Source of the DNA: CAMDPA01 sp963825625
GTDB taxonomy: Bacteria > Pseudomonadota > Alphaproteobacteria > Rhizobiales > Hyphomicrobiaceae
Assembly: GCA_963825625.1 (NCBI GenBank)
Contig: CAWGUF010000020.1
Location: 1-64,000 of the forward strand
Direction: 5' to 3'
Length of the DNA stretch: 64,000 nucleotides
Below, piece by piece: positions 58,217 through 64,000 of this stretch (its first letter is position 1; the number at the start of each line of letters is the position of its first letter). The notes beneath the pieces are model-generated. The model was not told where the DNA came from. It worked only from the letters and a program-made list of their open reading frames with translations, and searched no databases. Made by a program: the position numbers and the translations under genes.

Positions 58217-58406
58217 CCTTGGCAGTCTCCCTGAATGATTCCACCAGCACACCTAACGCACCGCCGTGCCAGTCCGAAAGGGCATCTCCTATGACCTTCG
58301 CACTTATCGTGGACCTGCAATCGGAATTAGCCTGCGCTGAAGCTTTTCGGTCACATGACGCTATCCTCCTTGCCGCCCTGTGCGACGAACGCACCGCAGA
58401 ACCTGT

Positions 58407-59121
58407 TCAAAAGCGCAACGCTGCGATCGTGTAGATTCCTATTACCATGATCAGTACCCCGGCCATTCCCTGAATAATGCGCGACCAGCGATCGAGCGCC
58501 GGCAAATGTGAAGCAAGCGCTGCACCCAATCCTCGACGTGCAAGAACGGCGACAAGTGCAACCAGTCCGATGGTCGAGAGAGATTCCGAGGCCCAGCGAC
58601 ACGAGGACCAGGGCGACCATCGCCATGCTGCTCTGCGACCATGCGAAGCCGAGCACCGAGATCGTCAACGGGCAGGGCAGCAGTCCGATCCCAGCCGTGA
58701 GGGCATGGCCGCCGTCACCATGCTGGCCGCGGCTGCTGCGCAAGCTCTGCACCAGCATGATCAGTCCGGCCAGCACGATGAGGCCGTAACCGACTGCCGT
58801 GAACGACGGCGATGGACGCCCGAACAGCAGCGGGGACTTGCCGATCACGAAGCGAATGACGAGGAACACGAGCAAACCCGACAGCACATGCAGCAAAGCC
58901 GCCGTCAACGCGATCCGCAGGCCTTTTCCTATTCGTGAATCATGGCCTAACATATAGGCCGCCAGCGCCGCCTTGCCGTGGCCTGGCGTCAACGCGTGCA
59001 GCGCACCGAGCGTGAACGCGAGCCATGCGGTGGCTATGCCGCCGGCCCGTAGCTCAGCAGCCAGTGTGTTCATGATGCCGCCCTGGATCTGGGCGAGCCA
59101 GATGTTCAGCCAGTCCGGCAT
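58407..59121 (-). CDS. NicO/RcnA-type nickel-cobalt exporter (one frameshift)
   Basis: About 237 residues once the break near 58574 is bridged. Helices: LGALHALTPGHGKAALAAYMLG carries the HALTPGHGK signature of the RcnA/NicO family, then LLHVLSGLLVFLVIRFVIG and GLLPCPLTISVLGFAW (the conserved PCP). After the inserted base the chain continues TIGLVALVAVLARRG ... VIGIYTIAAL to a stop at 58407-58409. RcnA lowers cell Ni2+/Co2+; here the cytoplasmic His-rich loop of E. coli RcnA is absent. The Met at 59121 (MPDWLNIWL) is chosen as start; the open frame extends to 59166. Confidence 0.83.
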
Positions 59122-59183
59122 GCTGCACCATCCCCTGCTCCGATTGGCTGGCTGCAGGCGGGGCATTCGACTATCTTCATGGT

Positions 59184-60239
59184 ATGCAGCATCGCGCCGT
59201 CATTTTCGCTCTGTTGTCCGCAGCTTTGTTCGGCGTCTCTACACCCGCCGCCAAGGCGTTGCTAGGCACCATCCATCCCGCTGTTCTAGCCGGCCTTCTC
59301 TATTGCGGCGCCGGCATCGGTGTCGCCCTGTTGCGTCGCTTCGCACGTCCGCTCGTCACGGGTGGCCTGGAAGCTGAGACACCGCTCGGACGCCACGATG
59401 TGCCCTGGCTGGCAGGCGCAATCGTGGCAGGCGGCATCGTCGGCCCGATCCTGTTGATGCTGGGGCTCACGCGAACCGACGCAGCCGCAGCCTCGCTGCT
59501 CCTGACGCTGGAGGGCGTGGCGACCGCGCTTCTTGCGTGGTTCGCGTTCAACGAGAGCTTCGACCGCCGCATCCTGTTCGGAATGCTCTTTCTGGTCGCA
59601 GGTGCGCTTATGCTGTCCTGGTCGGGCACTCCGACGCTCGCTGGCGTGCTGGGACCACTCGCCATCTTGGGCGCCTGCATCGCCTGGGGCCTCGACAACA
59701 ACCTGACCCGCAAGGTGTCCCTGGCCGATCCCTTGCAGACCGTCGAGTTGAAGGGACTGATCGCTGGTCCGGTCAATATCGCGCTCGGCTTGTGGGCCGG
59801 CGGCAGCTTACCGAGCCTGTCCATTGCTGCCGTCTCAGGTCTCGTCGGCTTCGTCGGGTACGGCGTCAGTCTGGTGCTCTTCGTGCTGGCCCTGCGCGAT
59901 CTGGGCACGGCGCGCACGGGCGCCTACTTCTCGACGGCCCCGTTCATCGGCACCGTTGCGGCCATCGCGATGCTGGGGGAGCCGATCACCATCCAGCTCA
60001 TTTCAGCCGGCGCCCTGATGGCAGCAGGCGTGTGGTTGCACATCACAGAACGCCATGAGCATGAGCACGTGCACGAGACGCTGGAGCACGACCACGCACA
60101 CGTGCACGACGAGCACCATCGGCACGAGCATGCTCCCGGCGATCCAATAGGCGAACCGCATGCGCACCGGCATCGCCACCGCCGGCTGATCCACAGCCAC
60201 CCACATATGCCGGACATGCACCACACGCATCGGCACTGA
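59184..60239 (+). CDS. DMT-superfamily (EamA) exporter with His-rich C-terminal tail
   Basis: 351 residues. Ten membrane helices in two EamA repeats (FALLSAALFGVSTPAAKALLG and, in the second half, TAPFIGTVAAIAMLGEPI). The last ~60 residues are an exceptional His tail with about half His/Glu/Asp (clusters HEHEHVH, HDHAHVHDEHH, HAHRHRH, HSHPHMPDMHHTHRH). Such tails bind Ni, Zn or Co in metal chaperones and transporters. EamA proteins usually export metabolites, so a metal or metal-ligand exporter is inferred. Divergent from NicO with a 62-bp gap that must hold both promoters. Confidence 0.86.
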   Translation: MQHRAVIFALLSAALFGVSTPAAKALLGTIHPAVLAGLLYCGAGIGVALLRRFARPLVTGGLEAETPLGRHDVPWLAGAIVAGGIVGPILLMLGLTRTDAAAASLLLTLEGVATALLAWFAFNESFDRRILFGMLFLVAGALMLSWSGTPTLAGVLGPLAILGACIAWGLDNNLTRKVSLADPLQTVELKGLIAGPVNIALGLWAGGSLPSLSIAAVSGLVGFVGYGVSLVLFVLALRDLGTARTGAYFSTAPFIGTVAAIAMLGEPITIQLISAGALMAAGVWLHITERHEHEHVHETLEHDHAHVHDEHHRHEHAPGDPIGEPHAHRHRHRRLIHSHPHMPDMHHTHRH

Positions 60240-60298
60240 TTTTGTGTCCCCGTCTTGTGCTATCGTGACGCGAACCTGTTTCGCAGGAGCGTGCATCA

Positions 60299-61351
60299 AT
60301 GCCGAATGACCGTCACTGCGTGGCAATTCTGTTTCCCGCCGAAGCATCGGCACGCAACACCATTCGACTGGAAGATACGCGCTTCTCAGCTACCGCTGAA
60401 GCGCTGCGCGAGGTCGGGCTCGACGTCGAGGGCGCGCCCTACTGCGAAGAGGCCGTCGAAGAGGTGCGCCAGCAGCTCGAGCGCGTCGATGCCGTGCTCG
60501 TCTGGCATAACCCGATCGAAGGCGGACGCGACAGGTCCGTGCTGAACGCGATGCTGCGTCAGGTCGCGGCGAAGGGCGTCGTCGTCAGCACGCATCCCGA
60601 TCTCATCGACAGGATGGGCACCAAGGAGGTGCTCTATACGACCAGAGACATGAGCTGGGGCGGCGATGTGCGCCTCTATCGCACGCCGGACGCCATGCGC
60701 AACGCTCTGCCGGCAAGCCTCAAATCCGGCCCGCGTGTACTGAAACAGATCCGTGGTCATAGTGGCCATGGCATCTGGAAGGTCGAGCTGGCGGTTCCGT
60801 CCACATCACATACCATGCTGCGCGTCCGCCACGCCGAGCGTGCCAGCCCGGAGGAGGAGATCTCGCTCGATGCCTACCTTGCGCGTTGCCAGCCCTACTT
60901 CGACGCAGCCGATGGCGGCATGATCGATCAGGCGTTCCAGCCTCGGATCACGGACGGCATGGTCCGCTGCTACTGCGTCGGCGACCGCGTCGCCGGCTTC
61001 GGCGAGCAGCTCGTGATCGCGCTTCATCCCGGAGCCCCCGGTGCACCGTCGAGCGAGGCGCCCCTTCCGGGACGACGGCTCTACTATCCCCCGACGCGGC
61101 CCGATTTTCAGGGCCTGAAGACCAAGCTCGAGCGCGAATGGATTGGTCAACTGTGCGGCCATCTCGGTATCGAGCAATCGCAACTCCCGCTGTTGTGGGA
61201 CGCCGACTTCTTCTACGGTCCCAAGGATACTGCCGGCCTAGACACCTGGGTGCTTTGCGAGATCAATGTCAGCTCGGTCTATCCGTTCCCTGACGACGCC
61301 TTGATGCCGCTCGCGGCCGCGACACTGGCGGTGCTGCAGGGCCGGCAATAA
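60299..61351 (+). CDS. Cj0069-family ATP-grasp-like protein
   Basis: 350 residues. Matches from memory the Cj0069 family: AVLVWHNPIEGGRDRSVLNAML, STHPDLIDRMGTKEVLY, VLKQIRGHSGHGIWKVEL (ATP-binding Lys and Gly-rich loop), and a late metal-binding segment DTWVLCEINVSSVYPFP with conserved Glu and Asn. These are ATP-grasp features, so a carboxylate-amine or similar ligase is likely, but no reaction is known. It begins 59 bp after the DMT gene on the same strand and may be co-transcribed with it. Confidence 0.78.
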   Translation: MPNDRHCVAILFPAEASARNTIRLEDTRFSATAEALREVGLDVEGAPYCEEAVEEVRQQLERVDAVLVWHNPIEGGRDRSVLNAMLRQVAAKGVVVSTHPDLIDRMGTKEVLYTTRDMSWGGDVRLYRTPDAMRNALPASLKSGPRVLKQIRGHSGHGIWKVELAVPSTSHTMLRVRHAERASPEEEISLDAYLARCQPYFDAADGGMIDQAFQPRITDGMVRCYCVGDRVAGFGEQLVIALHPGAPGAPSSEAPLPGRRLYYPPTRPDFQGLKTKLEREWIGQLCGHLGIEQSQLPLLWDADFFYGPKDTAGLDTWVLCEINVSSVYPFPDDALMPLAAATLAVLQGRQ

Positions 61352-61893
61352 TTCAGCTCATATTGCGAGCCGGTTGGAGACGGTCGAAGCGAAGGCGGTG
61401 CCGCTCATCGGTTAGCCGGTAGAAGGCGAGAAGCACGGCGGTGCTGTCGGGGAGCCAAGCGCACCTCGCTGATGATGCAGATTTCCGACACTTGCTCAAC
61501 ATCGCATCTGCGAGCTTCAATTACCAAGCTTGCTGCCTTAGGTTTTGCTCGCCACGCTCGTTTCGCAATACATCAACCGAAATTGCTGACCGAGAATGTC
61601 AGCATCCTGGTTGGACCGGGAGTCACGAGCGCCGACTTGGTTTCCGTCGCACAGGCCCTCCTCGAAAATGGGAATGAAAGAGGTCTCGGGTGCCAGACTG
61701 TCATCACCGCCGAGACCAGTTAGAAGCATGCCTTTTGCAGTGCACACGATGCTCGTCGACGTGCTCTGCAATTTTACAACACGAGTGTTGAGCGCGGGCA
61801 GTATGCCTGCTAATGGGATGGTCCGGCCGTGCTCCTGCCCCACCTGCGGGCGACAGTGCCTGCTGGAGGGAGCTGCATCGAAGGAGCACGCCC
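61352..61893. other. Gene-poor stretch before the IS110 transposase
   Basis: About 540 bp without a recognisable gene. The minus strand at 61370-61450 reads STAVLLAFYRLTDERHRL, possibly the end of a lost gene. The 3' part should contain the left end of the insertion sequence and its promoter; the exact end is not visible, as this family has no long terminal inverted repeats. Confidence 0.4.
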
Positions 61894-63054
61894 ATGCCCA
61901 AGTCGCAAAACGCCGTGCCGACACCAAGATCGCCGTGATCGGCATCGACATCGGCAAGAACACGTTCCACGTCGTCGGCCTCGATCGACAAGCGGGCGCG
62001 ATCGTATGCGCCAGAAGTGGTCGCGCGGCCAGCTCGAGGCGCGGCTCGCCAACATGCCACCGTGCCTGATCGGCATGGAGGCCTGCGTCGGCGCCCATCA
62101 TCTCGCGCGCAAGCTGAACGCGCTCGGCCACGACGCCCGGCTGATGCCGGCGAAGTACGTGCGGCCCTATGCGAAGGGCCAGAAGAACGACTTCAGCGAT
62201 GCCGAGGCGATCGCCGAGGCCGTGCAGCGGCCGACGATGAAGTTCGTCGCCGTCAAGACGGCCGATCAACTCGATCTGCAGGCGCTGCACCGCGTGCGCG
62301 AGCGGCTGGTCTCGCAGCGCACCGGCGTCATCAACCAGATCCGCGCCTTCCTGCTGGAGCGCGGCATCGCCGTGCGCCAAGGGCTCGCTTCCTGCGCGCC
62401 GAGCTGCCGCGCATCCTGGCGACGCGCGACGACGTTCTGTCGCCGCGCATGGTCCACGTGATCGAGGATCTGGCCGGCGACTGGCGCCGGCTCGACGAGC
62501 GCATCGAGAGCACTGTCGAGCGAGATCCAGGCGCATCGGCCAGCGACGACCCGGACTGCGAGCGGCTGATGACGCGTGCCGGGCATCGGCCCGATCATCT
62601 CCAGCGCGATGGTCGCCGCCATCGGCACCGGCGACGTCTTCTCCAAGGGCCGCGACTTCGCCGCCTGGCTCGGGCTCGTGCCGAAGCAGATGTCGACCGG
62701 AGATCGCACGATCCTGGGCAAGATCTCCAAGCGCGGCAATCGCTACCTGCGCAAGCTGTTCGTGCAGGCGGCCTGGGTCGTGCTGGTCAAGCCGCAGAGC
62801 TGGGAGCGCCACGGGCTCAAGAGCTGGATCGAGGCGGCCAAGAAACGCCTGCACCACAACGTGCTGGCGATCGCGCTCGCCAACAAGCTCGCCCGCATCA
62901 CCTGGGCGGTGCTGGCCAAGGGCCGCAACTTCGAGGTCGTACGAGGACGACCGATGCGTCGCCCAACCTGCCTGAGCCTGGCGCCGTGCTCGGTCTCGTC
63001 AAGGCCACGGCCTGGACGGCGAGCCGCGTCGAGCCAACGCGCGGCCAGCCTTGA
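61894..63054 (+). mobile_element. IS110/IS1111-family transposase, broken by several frameshifts
   Basis: The bridged product is about 385 residues. DEDD-type RuvC-like part: Asp in VIGIDIGKNTFHVVG, Glu in LIGMEACVGAHH, and Asp pair in KNDFSDAEAIAEAV. C-terminal transposase part: PGIGPIISSAMVAAIG, then WLGLVPKQMSTGDRT with the conserved Ser, and GKISKRGNRYLR. Frames change near 61917, 62001, 62389, 62574 and about 62945, with a compensated pair between 62513 and 62545. Most are single-base losses, unlike the insertions in host genes, so the copy may be inactive. The likely start is ATG at 61894; the last frame stops at 63052-63054. Confidence 0.85.
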
Positions 63055-63415
63055 CCAGCCCTCGGCGCGGCGCCGTGACGAGGCGCACGGTCGGGACGAG
63101 GGAAAGGCCAGCTCGGTCGAACAAGGAAATGGCATGAGGAGACCGACGATGCCCGTAGTGCAGCAACCCAAGCTTACCCGCCGAGGTCTGCGAGAGGAAA
63201 CGAAGAGATGGAGATCGGTCTTCCCGGCGCGATCGAACACTGGTGACCCAAATAGCCCGTCGAGGCTTGTCCGCTAATGAGATCGATCGCGCGCTGATAT
63301 CCATGATGGCCCGGAGCAATGAACCGCTCCAATCAGAGGCCGGATACATTGATGCAAGACCGCTCACACCAGATCGACGATCCCTCTTGCGACGCACGGC
63401 CGGACCATACATTGG
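63055..63415. other. Non-coding 3' region of the IS110/IS1111 element
   Basis: About 360 bp with no gene of its own; long open frames here are read-through of the transposase frames. In IS110-family elements a structured bridge RNA is encoded in a terminal non-coding region, in the IS1111 group on the 3' side. Part of this stretch (about 63300-63370, with ggccggatacattgatgcaagacc) resembles, from memory, sequence seen after such transposases in rhizobia. No structure was computed. Confidence 0.4.
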
Positions 63416-63528
63416 GGTCACTTGCACGCATCACTCGCTCGCCAGCGGTTGCTGCACCACCCCCAGCTACGGACATCATCGGCAAGCTGGATCGTCTCGT
63501 CAACGCCGCGCCGCCCAACAGCCGCTTC
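63416..63528 (+). repeat. Dispersed element, copy 2
   Basis: Ungapped match to window bases 1-91 (about three quarters identical) and, in its second half, to 47739-47816. The plus frame gives LARITRSPA, PPPATDIIGKLDRLVNA. It lies between the IS110 3' region and the direct repeat. Confidence 0.5.
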
Positions 63529-63974
63529 TGTATAATCACCGTCATGGCCGATCCGAGGTCGCGTGAAACGGGACCGAGGGACATGTCGGCCATCCATGCG
63601 GGGCTCGACAGCCACGCATGCGGATGGTTGCCGTGGATGGCCGCCTGGTCCCGGCCCTCGGCAGTCGCCTCGGACCGGCGCGGCCATGACGGCGGAATGA
63701 AAGTGAGGCGACGCCTGCTAACGCATGATCGTCCCGTCGTGCCTCCACCCACACGCCGACCACAGCCGTCAGGCAGCACCGCGCCACGCCTCATCCCCGC
63801 CGCTTCACGCGCTCCACGTCCAGTCCCGCCGCGCGCAGCCGCGCCACCGTCGCATCCAGATGCGCCCTGTCGCGCGTCTCCACCACGACGCGCGCCAGCG
63901 CCCCCTTGGCGGGCGTGTCGGTGAACACGCGCTGATGCACGACCTCGATGATGTTGGCGCCAGTCTCCGCGATG
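63529..63974. repeat. Long direct repeat, right copy
   Basis: Partner of 47817-48262, offset 15,712 bp, same orientation and almost identical. This copy runs on into uninterrupted ilvA, so it is the original location and the left one is derived, unless both come from an older duplication. Confidence 0.9.
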
Positions 63975-64000
63975 ATCGCGGCGAGCTTGGCGAGTTGCCC
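63791..64000 (-). CDS. ilvA: Threonine ammonia-lyase, C-terminal end (runs off window)
   Basis: The last 69 residues of a gene entering from the right edge: GQLAKLAAIIAETGANI, EVVHQRVFTDTPAKGA, VVVETRDRAHLDATV, ending VERVKRRG with stop at 63791-63793. This is the ACT-like C-terminal domain found in the shorter type of threonine dehydratase, which deaminates threonine to 2-oxobutanoate. The catalytic PLP domain lies beyond the window. The symbol is by family; a catabolic tdcB-like role is possible. Confidence 0.8.
   Translation of the reverse strand, partial: GQLAKLAAIIAETGANIIEVVHQRVFTDTPAKGALARVVVETRDRAHLDATVARLRAAGLDVERVKRRG

Noticed and set aside
60040..60239. His tail region as a tandem DNA repeat
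   Set aside because: His codons (cac/cat) with varied acidic partners and no fixed period; it is a coding feature, not a DNA repeat.
63530..63537. gTATAATc in both direct repeats as a promoter
   Set aside because: The -10 match is perfect, but no acceptable -35 lies 16-18 bp upstream in either copy, and no gene with a ribosome-binding site follows.
1..64000. CRISPR arrays, rRNA genes, prophage or integrase genes
   Set aside because: No regularly spaced repeats, no rRNA sequence, and no phage structural or tyrosine/serine recombinase genes were seen.

Overview
The window looks like chromosomal DNA of a high-GC alphaproteobacterium, most likely from the Hyphomicrobiales (Rhizobiales). The evidence is codon bias, the panB - YfgM-like - bamB gene order, a TAXI-type TRAP transporter, heme/ferredoxin-type adenylate cyclases of the rhizobial CyaC kind, and an IS110/IS1111 element of a type common in rhizobia. 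There is one tRNA (Leu, anticodon GAG), no rRNA and no CRISPR array.

Layout. 0-17 kb: uvrA, a SleB-type cell-wall hydrolase, a CMD-family protein, a PilZ protein overlapping tail to tail with a TPR/O-GlcNAc-transferase-like glycosyltransferase, a membrane histidine kinase, two glutathione transferases, a metallo-beta-lactamase-fold hydrolase paired with a uracil-DNA-glycosylase-like protein, a DUF442 phosphatase divergent from an Lrp/AsnC regulator, and a DapA-family lyase convergent with a LysR regulator. The LysR promoter region carries a perfect palindrome and faces a 31-codon histone-H1-like gene. 17-31 kb: lipB, tRNA-Leu, an aldo/keto reductase, two paralogous NodB deacetylases, mgtE, a membrane-anchored J-domain protein, and a TRAP-TAXI uptake system convergent with an enoyl-CoA hydratase/acyl-CoA synthetase pair. 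31-38 kb: a signalling locus in which two paralogous cyclases (membrane cytochrome-like domain, [2Fe-2S] domain, class III cyclase domain) flank an atypical Ser/Thr kinase and a Pro-rich OmpA-family protein; the first cyclase has lost most catalytic residues. 38-44 kb: a glycosyltransferase, bamB, a YfgM-like gene, panB and a GMC oxidoreductase. 44.8-47.6 kb: an AT-richer segment with one large membrane-anchored patatin-like phospholipase, probably acquired. 47.8-64 kb: a metal-efflux island (RND adaptor and pump, periplasmic protein, two-component system, outer-membrane protein, NicO exporter, His-rich DMT exporter, ATP-grasp protein, broken IS110) bounded by two nearly identical direct repeats of about 446 bp, each carrying the 3' end of ilvA. 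The right copy is the real gene end and runs off the window; the left copy is a fragment fused to a truncated histidine kinase.

A property of the whole window is the number of single-base frameshifts in otherwise well conserved genes: uvrA x4, TRAP permease x2, acyl-CoA synthetase, first cyclase x2, patatin, RND pump and NicO. Eleven of these twelve are +1 insertions and none of the reading frames shows other decay, so sequencing or assembly error is the likeliest cause. Those genes are listed as full-length CDS with the break points named. The IS110 transposase is broken in a different way (mostly losses) and may be truly dead.
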